From Desulfovibrio fairfieldensis (lineage in GTDB: Bacteria; Desulfobacterota; Desulfovibrionia; Desulfovibrionales; Desulfovibrionaceae): a stretch of DNA of 64,000 nucleotides. This document shows, piece after piece, positions 53,261 to 61,417 of the stretch. Each line of letters opens with the position of its first letter. Within the stretch, counting starts at the first letter, position 1. A program made the translations under genes and the position numbers. The DNA lies in assembly GCF_001553605.1 (NCBI RefSeq), contig NZ_CP014229.1:1454501-1518500 (forward strand). Reading direction: 5' to 3'. The notes under the pieces are model-generated. The model was given only the letters and a program-made list of their open reading frames with translations. It did not search any database and was not told where the DNA came from.

Positions 53261-53671
53261 TTATGGCGCTTTGGGGGCGTCAGCCGGTGCCTGGCCGCTC
53301 TGCGGAACCGCCGCAGGCTGCTGCGGCGCGGGAGCGACCTGCCCGGCATTCTGATCGGGCTTGGGCGCGGGAGTCACAGGCGCAGCCGGGGCCGGAGATG
53401 CGGGTTCCTCAATCTTGACGTTCAGAATGGTGGACTCGCTGCTGGGACGGGAACTCGTCACATAGGTGTAGCTCAAAGAGGTGATCATGAAAATGACGGC
53501 CATCAGCGTGGTAAGTTTGGCCAGAATGCCTCCCGCGCCGCCGCTGCCGAACACCGAGGTGTTGCCGCCGCCGAAAATAACGCCCATGCCTTCCTTACCC
53601 GATTGAAGCAGGACCAGAATAACCAGCAATACGCACACAATGATATGCAGCGTAAGAATAAGAGTCTGCAC
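53261..53671 (-). CDS. secG: preprotein translocase subunit SecG
   Basis: The 136-aa protein has the SecG core: helix 1 (residues 2-22), the cytoplasmic loop LLQSGKEGMGVIFGGGNTSVFGSGG, split as LLQSGKEGMGVIF then GGGNTSVFGSGG, and helix 2 (~52-72). A Pro/Ala-rich tail of ~55 residues follows, longer than in E. coli. The GTG at 53671 is the start because GAGGAGG lies five bases upstream and puts helix 1 at the N-terminus. tpiA is 192 bp upstream on the same strand. Confidence 0.93.
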   Translation of the reverse strand: MQTLILTLHIIVCVLLVILVLLQSGKEGMGVIFGGGNTSVFGSGGAGGILAKLTTLMAVIFMITSLSYTYVTSSRPSSESTILNVKIEEPASPAPAAPVTPAPKPDQNAGQVAPAPQQPAAVPQSGQAPADAPKAP

Positions 53672-53863
53672 GAATTCCTCCTCACCACCCGGCACAACCC
53701 GGCGGCGCGCCAGAAAAAAGGATACACCGGCCTCACATCGCGCAAACGCCGCGCGACAACCCGGTAGTTGCGTATGCCCCGCCGTCAATCAACGAAGCCG
53801 TAATCAAAGCGTCCCGACCCAGCTGCTTCCGCCTGCGGGCAAACGCGGCGGGACGGGCGTTCA

Positions 53864-54628
53864 CTACGATCCGATAATCTGCAGGAAACTTTGCGCCTCT
53901 AAAGAAGCGCCTCCTACCAGAAGACCGTCCACATTGTCAAGCCCGACCAAGGCGGAAGCATTGTCCGGTTTGACGCTGCCGCCATACAGAATGGGCAGTT
54001 CCGCAGCCGTTGCGCCGATCAGGTCCGTAAGCAGGGCGCGCAGAACAGCATGCGCCTCCTGTACCTCCACCGGGCCAGCGACCTTGCCCGTGCCGATAGC
54101 CCAGACAGGCTCATAGGCAAGGGCGAGCCGACCGGGCAACGTCCCGCGCAGGGCTTCCGGCAGAGGCTCCAGAGCCGTGGCAAGCTGGCGGGCAAGCACG
54201 TCCCTGAGTTGCCCCGCCTCACGCTCATGCAGCATTTCCCCCACGCAAAGCATGACCTTAAAGTCCTGCGTCAGGGCAAAAGCCGTCTTGCGGGCCACCA
54301 GCTCATCGCTTTCACCAAAGACATGGCGGCGTTCGGAATGACCGGCCAGAACCCATGTCGCGCCCGTATCACGCAGCATGTCCGCTGAGATCTCGCCGGT
54401 AAAGGCGCCCTGCTCCGCAGGATAAAAATTCTGGCCGCCCACAGCCAGATTTTTCTTGCCGGTAAAGGCCTCCGCCACGGCAGTTATGTCCGTGAACGGC
54501 GGAAACACCAGCACCAATCTGTCGTGAGGCGTTCCGTCAGCCAGAGCTTCGGCCAGTTCTCGAGCGGTTTGCGCGGCTTCAACACGGGTTTTGTACATCT
54601 TCCAGTTGGCGGCGATGATTTTTTGCAT
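53864..54628 (-). CDS. tpiA: triosephosphate isomerase
   Basis: The 254-aa glycolytic enzyme has Lys10 (AANWKMYK), His97 (LAGHSERR) and Glu173 (AYEPVWAIGTGK) as catalytic residues, and the phosphate loop ILYGGSVKPDNA near the end. ATG 54628 with AAAGGTG upstream gives the normal length; the extension to 54652 is not needed. rimI ends 20 bp upstream on the same strand, so rimI-tpiA may be an operon. Confidence 0.97.
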   Translation of the reverse strand: MQKIIAANWKMYKTRVEAAQTARELAEALADGTPHDRLVLVFPPFTDITAVAEAFTGKKNLAVGGQNFYPAEQGAFTGEISADMLRDTGATWVLAGHSERRHVFGESDELVARKTAFALTQDFKVMLCVGEMLHEREAGQLRDVLARQLATALEPLPEALRGTLPGRLALAYEPVWAIGTGKVAGPVEVQEAHAVLRALLTDLIGATAAELPILYGGSVKPDNASALVGLDNVDGLLVGGASLEAQSFLQIIGS

Positions 54629-54648
54629 AACAGCACCTTTGGCTGGGA

Positions 54649-55125
54649 TCATTCTTGCAGAAGGCAGACATAGATAAGCGCATCTTCGCCGGTATCCGTA
54701 TAGTAACGCGGGCGCACGCCCACTTGGCGGAAACCGCTGCCCTGATACAGACCGATGGCCGCGTGATTGCCCACGCGCACCTCCAGCAGAACTTTTTGCA
54801 TACCCATTTTGCGGGCCACTTGCAAGGCCATGCCCAGAATCCGTCGCCCGAAGCCCTTGCGGCGCTCTTCGGGCCTGACGGCCAGGTTGAGTATTTCCAG
54901 CTCGTCCAGGGTATGGTATACGGACGTATAGGCCAGCAGGTCCATACCCCGAAAAAGGCCGAAAGCCGCGAAAGCCGGTTGCTCAAATGCCGCGCGGCAC
55001 TGCGCCTCGGACCAGGGCAGGGAAAAACAGCGCTGCTCAAGCTCCCGCATGGCCACGGCATGACGCGCGTCAAGGCGCTGGAAGGCTACCGGGACCGACG
55101 CGTCAGAAGAAACGGATGCATACAT
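54649..55125 (-). CDS. rimI: ribosomal-protein-alanine N-acetyltransferase RimI-like
   Basis: The 158-aa GNAT enzyme has the acetyl-CoA loop RPEERRKGFGRRILG near residue 89, EILNLAVRPEE before it, and EVRVGNHAAIGLYQGSGFRQVGVRPRYY as the closing motif, which is typical of RimI (N-terminal acetylation of S18). Specificity is by family only. Its ATG overlaps, on the opposite strand, the ATG of the NUDIX-like gene (CATG at 55123-55126). Confidence 0.88.
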   Translation of the reverse strand: MYASVSSDASVPVAFQRLDARHAVAMRELEQRCFSLPWSEAQCRAAFEQPAFAAFGLFRGMDLLAYTSVYHTLDELEILNLAVRPEERRKGFGRRILGMALQVARKMGMQKVLLEVRVGNHAAIGLYQGSGFRQVGVRPRYYTDTGEDALIYVCLLQE

Positions 55126-55642
55126 GGATCAAAGCCTTTATCCGGGATTGAAAAACGCCGCTTCTTTCCTGGAGGTGGTGGACGGGCGCAATGCGCCGCT
55201 CTGCATCATGGCTGAAAAAGACGTGCTGCGCCAGCGTCTGCGTCATCGCGCCACGGCCCTGCTGATCCGCGACAGCACGGGCCGGGCCTTACTGAGTTTC
55301 CGCGAGGGACAAGGCTGGGGCTTTTCGTCCTTTGCCATGTTGCGGGCCGGGCAATCTTTTGAAGAGTGCGCCCGCGACATGCTCCAGGAGGACTGGGGCG
55401 AGCAAGGCGGACGTTTATTGTCTCTGGGCCTCTGCCCGCCCTGCCGGGAAAGCCGCCAAGCCTTTGTGGCCCTGTTTGAAGCCCGCCTGCCCGCCGCCCT
55501 GGCCGTCCAAAAAGCCCTGGATCCGGACCGGAGCATGCTGCTGGACTATGATGAACTCAAGGGCCTGGGCGCGCATTTCGGCGATTTGCTCTCGCCGTTT
55601 ATGCGGGTGGCCGTTCAGGGCGGCTACGTGCGCCCGCGCTGA
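55124..55642 (+). CDS. NUDIX-like hydrolase with degenerate Nudix box
   Basis: The 172-aa protein begins like YfcD/isopentenyl isomerase-type NUDIX proteins (FLEVVDGRNAPLCIMAEKDVLRQ, split at residues 15-37), then RATALLIRDSTGRALLSFR. The Nudix box region reads GQSFEECARDMLQEDWG. Against GX5EX7REUXEEXGU the Arg and first Glu of the REU block are replaced (Asp, Met), so activity is doubtful. The start overlaps the divergent rimI start; internal ATG 55208 is an alternative. The substrate is unknown. Confidence 0.72.
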   Translation: MDQSLYPGLKNAASFLEVVDGRNAPLCIMAEKDVLRQRLRHRATALLIRDSTGRALLSFREGQGWGFSSFAMLRAGQSFEECARDMLQEDWGEQGGRLLSLGLCPPCRESRQAFVALFEARLPAALAVQKALDPDRSMLLDYDELKGLGAHFGDLLSPFMRVAVQGGYVRPR

Positions 55643-55645
55643 ACC

Positions 55646-55823
55646 TACAGCATTTCCCGTTTAATAATATTATACATTTCAAACTGTACGTCGCCCGCGT
55701 GCTGCGGAAGCGGCAGCCGTTGGCGAGGCTTCGTGCCGCAGGATACCGACAGGAATGCCTTCGATCGCATCCTTGCACGCGGGCACCAGAGCAATCCACA
55801 TTTGAAATGAGTGAATTGCTCTA
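55646..55823. repeat. TACAGCA...TGCTCTA repeat (copy R7)
   Basis: The element starts TACAGCATTTCCCG and ends TGAGTGAATTGCTCTA, filling the gap between the NUDIX-like gene and the convergent suhB. The 55687-55756 block is inverted relative to 48181-48252. An ATTTCAAA/TTTGAAAT pair lies near its ends. Confidence 0.7.
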
Positions 55824-55836
55824 ATTCCGGGAAGAC

Positions 55837-56622
55837 TCAGGCCGTTTTTAGCAGAAGCGCCGCCATGGCGTCGTGCAGACGGCCGTTGCTGGCAAGAAGC
55901 GCTTCGCCGAAGCACAGAGGCTCATTGCGCAGATTGCTGACCCTGCCGCCCGCTTCTTCCACCAGAAGCCAGCCTGCCGCCATGTCCCAGGGCTTCAGGC
56001 CCGCCTCATAAAAGGCGTCCAGACGACCACAGGCCAGATAGGCCAGATCCACCGACGCGGCCCCGATGCGCCGCAGGCCCTGGGTTACGGGCAGGACGGC
56101 GGCGAGCCGCTCCAACACTTCCGGCAGACGCGCGGCCACATCATAGGGAAAGCCCGTGCCCACCAGCGCATCGGCAAGTGTGGCGGCTTCGGAAACGGCA
56201 ATGGGCCGGTCGTTGCAGAAAGCCCCCTGCCCGCGTACGGCCCGGAAGCATTCGTCCAGCATGGGCACATTGACCACGCCCAGAACCACCCGATCTTCCT
56301 GCCAGAGCGCCACGGAAGTGCCGACCTGCGGGACGCGGTGCACGAAATTGGTGGTGCCGTCCACCGGATCGATAATCCAGCAAAGCGAGCCCGGCTGCTG
56401 GTCCGGGGCACTGCTCTCTTCAGCCATAAATGACGCCTCGGGCAGCAGGGCGGCCAACTTTTCCTTGAGAAAGGCCTCCACAGCCAGATCCGTTTCCGTC
56501 ACCAGATCAATGCTGCCCTTATGCCGCACACAGCGCGGCCGGGACCAGTGATCGCGGATGATGGCGCCGCTCCGACGCACGATATCCACGCACTCGCGCA
56601 AAATGGACGCCGCCTGGAACAT
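55837..56622 (-). CDS. suhB: inositol monophosphatase family protein (SuhB-like)
   Basis: The 261-aa protein has the metal sites EESS near residue 67, WIIDPVDGTTNFVH near 82 and KPWDMAAGWLLVEEAGG near 210, all intact. It could dephosphorylate inositol phosphates or related sugars, and SuhB homologues also act in rRNA transcription. It follows mreB by 12 bp on the same strand. Confidence 0.92.
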   Translation of the reverse strand: MFQAASILRECVDIVRRSGAIIRDHWSRPRCVRHKGSIDLVTETDLAVEAFLKEKLAALLPEASFMAEESSAPDQQPGSLCWIIDPVDGTTNFVHRVPQVGTSVALWQEDRVVLGVVNVPMLDECFRAVRGQGAFCNDRPIAVSEAATLADALVGTGFPYDVAARLPEVLERLAAVLPVTQGLRRIGAASVDLAYLACGRLDAFYEAGLKPWDMAAGWLLVEEAGGRVSNLRNEPLCFGEALLASNGRLHDAMAALLLKTA

Positions 56623-56634
56623 GGCAAATCCTTG

Positions 56635-57660
56635 TCAGTTGATGAACACAGAGTGATAGGCCCGGCGGTCGAGCATGGCCCTGGCCGTGCCGCGCAGAAC
56701 GGTGGTCAGCGGCTCTTTGTCCACAAAGACCTTGAGGCGGGTCTCGCGGGCGATGAATTGATCCAGCCCCTTGAGCAGAGAACCGCCTCCGGCCATGAGC
56801 ATGCCGTTGCGGTAGATATCGGCGGAAAGTTCGGGCGGCGTTTTTTCCAAGGCACGCAGCACGGTTTCCAGAATGGCCTGTATGGGTTCGCGCAGGGCTT
56901 CGCGGATGTGCCCCTCGCTCACCGTCACCACTCTGGGCGTGCCCTGCACCAGGTCCTTGCCGGAGACTTCCAGGGCCGGGGCATTGGCTTGAGGCATGGC
57001 CGAGCCCAGGATTTTTTTGACATTCTCCGCTGTGTTTTCGCCCAAATCCATGCGGAACACATCGCGCATATAGCGCTGTACGGCCAGATTCATGGCATCG
57101 CCGGCCACCCGGATGGACTGGGCGTTGGCGATGCCCCCCAGGGAAATGACCGCCACCTCGCTGGTGCCGCCGCCGATGTCCAGCACCAAATTGCCCAGCG
57201 GCTCGTGAATGGGCAGGTCGGCCCCGATGGCCGCAGCCATGGGTTCCTCCACCAGGCTCACGTCGGCCGCGCCCGCCAGCAGGGCGGCATCTATGACGGC
57301 CTTTTTTTCCACCTGCGTGATGCCCATGGGAATGCAGATGACCATGGAGGGCTTGACCAGACGCAGGCCGTCGATGGCCTTGCGCACGAAATAGGCGATC
57401 ATTTCGCGGGTGACGTCAAAATCCGCGATGACCCCGTCCTTCATGGGGCGGATGGCCCGGATGCGCTGAGGCGTGCGGCCCAGAAATTCCTTGGCTCCGG
57501 CGCCCACGGCCAGAACGGCGTTTTTTTGCACGTCAATGGCGACCACCGACGGCTCATTAATCACAATGCCGTGGGTCCGGGTATAGAGCAGGGTGTTGGC
57601 CGTGCCCAGATCCATGGCAATGTCTTTGGAAAAAAAGCGAAAAAAACGCTGCAGGAACAT
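56635..57660 (-). CDS. mreB: rod-shape-determining actin homologue MreB
   Basis: The 341-aa actin-like ATPase directs lateral wall synthesis. It has the phosphate-1 loop IAMDLGTANTLLY at residue 14, LDIGGGTSEVAVISLGG near 165 and the adenosine motif MAGGGSLLKGLDQFI near 293. mreC and mreD do not follow, so they must be elsewhere. The start lies two bases after the GAF protein gene, and suhB follows 12 bp downstream. Confidence 0.97.
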   Translation of the reverse strand: MFLQRFFRFFSKDIAMDLGTANTLLYTRTHGIVINEPSVVAIDVQKNAVLAVGAGAKEFLGRTPQRIRAIRPMKDGVIADFDVTREMIAYFVRKAIDGLRLVKPSMVICIPMGITQVEKKAVIDAALLAGAADVSLVEEPMAAAIGADLPIHEPLGNLVLDIGGGTSEVAVISLGGIANAQSIRVAGDAMNLAVQRYMRDVFRMDLGENTAENVKKILGSAMPQANAPALEVSGKDLVQGTPRVVTVSEGHIREALREPIQAILETVLRALEKTPPELSADIYRNGMLMAGGGSLLKGLDQFIARETRLKVFVDKEPLTTVLRGTARAMLDRRAYHSVFIN

Positions 57661-57662
57661 AA

Positions 57663-58700
57663 TTACAGTTCTTTGCGCGGCGGCATGGGCGCGGTATCCG
57701 GGTCATAGGCCTGCGGTCCGTCGCTGTGCACCTGGGCCTTGGGCAGCATAGTCCGCAGGCGGGTTTTGAGGTACAGATTCTCCAGAAAAAGCGCCAGATG
57801 ATCCACTGCCTGGCGCACGAAGCTGCGCATGCTCTCGTCGATCTGGCGGGGACTGGTGTGCGCCAGGCACAACACGCCGCGCGTGCTCTTGTTGACCATC
57901 ACCGGCATGCACATGGCGGCCTGAAAATCCGGCATGTCCGGCAGCTTGCCGAACAGTACCGAAGCCGGAGCCCCCTCCACGCCCTCGGCCACCACGGGCT
58001 GGTCGTTACGGAACACCCAGCCGGTAATGCCGCTGCCCATGGGCAGGATCAACGGTTCGCCGTCCATCAGCAGCAGGCGGGCCGACTCGCACTCCACGCA
58101 ATACGTTTCGCCGGGCGCGTCCACCGAAGCAAAGGCGCAGTAGTCAAAGCCCGTGGCGTCGGCCATGGTGCGCAGATAATTCTGCAAGAATTGCGGCCAG
58201 CGTTTGTAGCGGAAGCGCAGGTCCTGAATAACGCCCAGTTCGGCGAAGTAGCGGGGAATGTCCCCGGCCAGTTCCTGTCGGCCGCGGCTGCCCTGCTGGC
58301 GGGAGATCAGCTCCGCGAAGAGCTGCAGTATCTTGTGGTCCTTGTCGGAAAAGGAATACTGCCGCTTGCTGTCCACGCACAGCGCGCCGCCCGTGGGCAC
58401 CGGGCAGCCCATGAAAGCCTTGATGCTGGCTTCCTCGCCGTCGGCGTAATAGCCCAGATTGCTCTGGCGCTGGTCGAAATTGGGCACCAGCAGGGGCTGC
58501 CGATTGCGGATGATCCAGCCCACCAGTCCCCTGCCCGGCAGAATGGAGACGTCGGGAGAAATCTTGTCGCCCAGACTGAAGGCCGCGGACAGATAGTGGG
58601 CCTCGCCTTCCTCGTCGGGCAGGAACAATACGGCTGAATAGGCGTCAAAAACACTACAAACAATGCTCAGAATATGTTTTTCAAGAGAATTTGCGGTCAT
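57663..58700 (-). CDS. tandem GAF-domain protein
   Basis: The 345-aa cytoplasmic protein holds two GAF domains. The first (~10-150) has AHYLSAAFSLGD, GLVGWIIRNRQPLLVPNFD and GALCVDSKRQYSFSDKD. The second (~190-315) has MGSGITGWVFRNDQPVVAEG and CMPVMVNKSTRGVLCLAH. No kinase, GGDEF or HTH output domain follows, so it probably acts by protein contact or is an orphan sensor. ATG 58700 fits the domain start; the ORF extends to 59072 without support. It is cotranscribed with mreB (2-bp gap). Confidence 0.85.
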   Translation of the reverse strand: MTANSLEKHILSIVCSVFDAYSAVLFLPDEEGEAHYLSAAFSLGDKISPDVSILPGRGLVGWIIRNRQPLLVPNFDQRQSNLGYYADGEEASIKAFMGCPVPTGGALCVDSKRQYSFSDKDHKILQLFAELISRQQGSRGRQELAGDIPRYFAELGVIQDLRFRYKRWPQFLQNYLRTMADATGFDYCAFASVDAPGETYCVECESARLLLMDGEPLILPMGSGITGWVFRNDQPVVAEGVEGAPASVLFGKLPDMPDFQAAMCMPVMVNKSTRGVLCLAHTSPRQIDESMRSFVRQAVDHLALFLENLYLKTRLRTMLPKAQVHSDGPQAYDPDTAPMPPRKEL

Positions 58701-58929
58701 AGCGCGTGGGGTTGAAGGTGACGGGGCGCGGCGGCCTAGGCAACGGCCCGCACACGCTGGCTTGTTGTAGCAAAGCGTTTCCGGCGTCGCAACTGCTTTT
58801 GCGCCGCGCGCGGGCCGTGCGCCGTAAGGAAAAAACGGAGCGGAAAATCCGCAAAGCCATACTCTGCGTACTGGAATTATTCCGAAAAAAAGGGTAACAA
58901 AATAAAAAAAATTGTTACAGGAATCGCGG

Positions 58930-60666
58930 ATGATAAAATGGCAAGAGGTTTTCAGCAAAGACGGGCTGCCCTGGCAGGATGCCGCGACGTTGTCCGAACC
59001 TGTTGCCGTCAGCGACCTGGACGGTCTCAAGCGCTTTCTGGACGCCGTCCATATCCGTTTCTGCCTTGTCAAACCCTATCAGGAAAATAAAAATTATCCA
59101 CTGGTGGAAGGGCGCGAGCTGCTGCCCTCCTTTGACAACGACATGTTCGAATACAAGGACCTGCCGGGCTTCGCCCTGGTGGCCTTTGCCCGCCAGCTGG
59201 ACTATTTTTCCGAGATATTTCAATTCGACAAACTGCACCCGGTCATCACCGAGGCGGACGGCGCCTGCTGCCCGCTGGAAAATCAGGTCATTGACCTGAA
59301 CATTCAGACTCTGGCGTCGCGCCTGCCGCGCATTCATCAGGATATTTTCCGCCAGCAGTTCCGTTACGTGGATACGGTTCTTCTGGATAATTATCCTTCC
59401 CTCATGCCCTATCTGCTGAACATGGACAGAGCCCAGGTGCTGGCCTGGGATGCGGACAAGTTCTTTCATCTGGCCGGGGTCTTCGCCTCCTTCCCCTCGG
59501 ACATCGACAGCGAGCTCAAGCGCTTCGGCATCCGTATCGGCAAGTTCGTCTACGGCGACAGCGACATGTATGAACGCAACCGCATGTTCGTCTATCAATA
59601 CCTCATGGAACTGTACGGCTTTCCCATCGTCTCGGAGCGACGCACTTCCAGTGCGCTCTTCGCCCGCAAACTGCACAAGATGGGCGAGCGTTTTCTCTTG
59701 CGCGTCATGGGCCAGACCGACCGCACGCTGACCACGTACATCTCCAACGGCGAAAACCGACGCTATCCCATGCTGGAAAAAATAGCCCTGGTGGCTGTGG
59801 ACGAAGATCAGGAAGAGGCCCTGGACATCATCGACAAAGACGGCTTTTTTCTGGACAAGGCCAAGCGGGTGGTGATCATCCGGATCACCTACCGCCAGCA
59901 CCGTTTCGACTCCAGCAACGTGCGCCAGGACCGCGCCCTTTCCGTGGCCGGTCAGGAAGTGCTGCACCCGCTCACCGGCGAACCTCTGCGCGGCCTGAAC
60001 ATCATCAAGGACGCCAGCAATATGTTTTTGCGCCTCAACGATATCGTCCGGGGCGAATTCACGGGCCGCATTGTCTACAAGCGTACGGAAGTGGTGGAAA
60101 ACACCGACACGGACGAAAAACGCCTCAAATTTCTGTACACCTGGCTGAGCAAGCACCAGCGCCGGATGATCAGCTACAGCGACGAATTTTTCGCCAATGT
60201 CAGCAAAGTCCTGTCCGGTTATCTTTTCGCGCCGGAAAACAGCGAAGTGTTCGATAACATGCGCGACCTGTACCAGGAAGTCTGCACGCGCTTCAGCTAT
60301 ATTCAGCAGGCCCGGCGAGTGCGCATTCTGGAAGACATCTGCCAGCGCACTTTCAAGGGCGCGCGCATCACCTACCGGCAGATGATGCGCGAGGCCGTGG
60401 ATCTGCTTAACGAACTCAAATTTGAGATCGTCAATTTCTTCCCGGCGCTGGTGGACGACATCATCGGCTGCGTGGAAAAAATTCTGCGCGACCGGTATTT
60501 GCAGCGTAATTATCTGGATGTGCCTGAAAGCTCGCTGACCAAGGCCGGCTTGGAAATACGCAAGAACTACGGGCGCCTGGTCTCGCTGCAGGACGGCTTC
60601 AAGGCCGTGCGCAAGGCGCGCCTGGGCACGGAAGCCAAGGTAATGAAGGAAGTGATTGTGGCATGA
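58930..60666 (+). CDS. unrecognised 578-aa cytoplasmic protein
   Basis: A long, soluble protein without signal peptide, membrane helix or motif I know. It is rich in aromatic and charged residues. Notable segments are LVKPYQENKNYPLVEGRELL, DSDMYERNRMFVYQYLMELYG, RVVIIRITYRQHRFDSSNVR, and a helical C-terminal third. ATG 58930 follows ACAGGAA. Its TGA overlaps the rsmE ATG (ATGA), and rsmE, rarA and plsC follow closely, so it leads a four-gene operon. It is divergent from the GAF-mreB-suhB operon. Conserved coding is clear from length and packing. Confidence 0.85.
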   Translation: MIKWQEVFSKDGLPWQDAATLSEPVAVSDLDGLKRFLDAVHIRFCLVKPYQENKNYPLVEGRELLPSFDNDMFEYKDLPGFALVAFARQLDYFSEIFQFDKLHPVITEADGACCPLENQVIDLNIQTLASRLPRIHQDIFRQQFRYVDTVLLDNYPSLMPYLLNMDRAQVLAWDADKFFHLAGVFASFPSDIDSELKRFGIRIGKFVYGDSDMYERNRMFVYQYLMELYGFPIVSERRTSSALFARKLHKMGERFLLRVMGQTDRTLTTYISNGENRRYPMLEKIALVAVDEDQEEALDIIDKDGFFLDKAKRVVIIRITYRQHRFDSSNVRQDRALSVAGQEVLHPLTGEPLRGLNIIKDASNMFLRLNDIVRGEFTGRIVYKRTEVVENTDTDEKRLKFLYTWLSKHQRRMISYSDEFFANVSKVLSGYLFAPENSEVFDNMRDLYQEVCTRFSYIQQARRVRILEDICQRTFKGARITYRQMMREAVDLLNELKFEIVNFFPALVDDIIGCVEKILRDRYLQRNYLDVPESSLTKAGLEIRKNYGRLVSLQDGFKAVRKARLGTEAKVMKEVIVA

Positions 60667-61415
60667 GCGGACCGTTTTTTTATCTGCCGCCCGAAGCCTG
60701 GGGGCGGGAAGTCAGCCTGGAAGGGCAGGAAGCCAAGCATCTGGGACAGGTGTTGCGCCTTGTGCCGGGCGACGAGGTGAGTTTGCTGGACGGGCAAGGC
60801 CGCACGGGTCGCTTTGCTGTCCGCGCGGTGAGCAAAAAAAGCGCCCACCTGGAATGCCTGCGTGAATCTTTTACGCCCCGGCCCGCATCCCTGGCTGTCA
60901 TGGCTCTGGCCTTCAGCAAGGCCGTGCGGCGCGGTTTTTTTATGGAAAAGGCCGTGGAACTGGGCGCGCATGCCGTCTGGCTCTGGCAGGGCGACCACAG
61001 CCAGGGCAAACTGCCGGCCGGCGCGCGCGATTCCTGTCAGGGGCAGATGATCGCCGGCGCCAAGCAGAGCGGCAACCCCTGGCTGCCGGAAGTGCGGGCT
61101 TTGACCGGGGGCGTGGACGAGCTTGTGGAACTTTCCCGCGTCGCCGACCAGCGTATTCTGCCTTGGGAAATGCAGGAAAATGTGCCCATGCTGACACCGG
61201 ATCTGGCGGGCAGGACGGGTGTGACCGTCTATATCATCGGGCCGGAGGGCGGTTTTTCCGCGCGGGAACTGGATGCCCTGCGCGCGGCGGGTTTTGCGGC
61301 GGTCAGCTTGGGAGCCCGGATTCTGCGTTGTGAAACGGCTGCCACCCTTTGTCTGGGCATTCACTGGTGGGCCTCGCAATTGCCGGGCCGAAATGCGGAA
61401 CACGCGGAGAGCTGA
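60663..61415 (+). CDS. rsmE: 16S rRNA (uracil-1498-N3)-methyltransferase RsmE
   Basis: The 250-aa SPOUT methyltransferase has an N-terminal PUA-like region (EAKHLGQVLRLVPGDEVSLLDGQG, residues ~22-45) and the knot motifs IIGPEGGFSARE near 190 and SLGARILRCETAA near 215. It modifies U1498 of 16S rRNA. It overlaps the 578-aa gene (ATGA) and is two bases upstream of rarA. Confidence 0.94.
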   Translation: MSGPFFYLPPEAWGREVSLEGQEAKHLGQVLRLVPGDEVSLLDGQGRTGRFAVRAVSKKSAHLECLRESFTPRPASLAVMALAFSKAVRRGFFMEKAVELGAHAVWLWQGDHSQGKLPAGARDSCQGQMIAGAKQSGNPWLPEVRALTGGVDELVELSRVADQRILPWEMQENVPMLTPDLAGRTGVTVYIIGPEGGFSARELDALRAAGFAAVSLGARILRCETAATLCLGIHWWASQLPGRNAEHAES

Positions 61416-61417
61416 AC

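Noticed and set aside
54579-55073. 164-codon minus-strand frame
   Set aside because: It is a different frame of the rimI gene, which carries the GNAT motif in its own frame.
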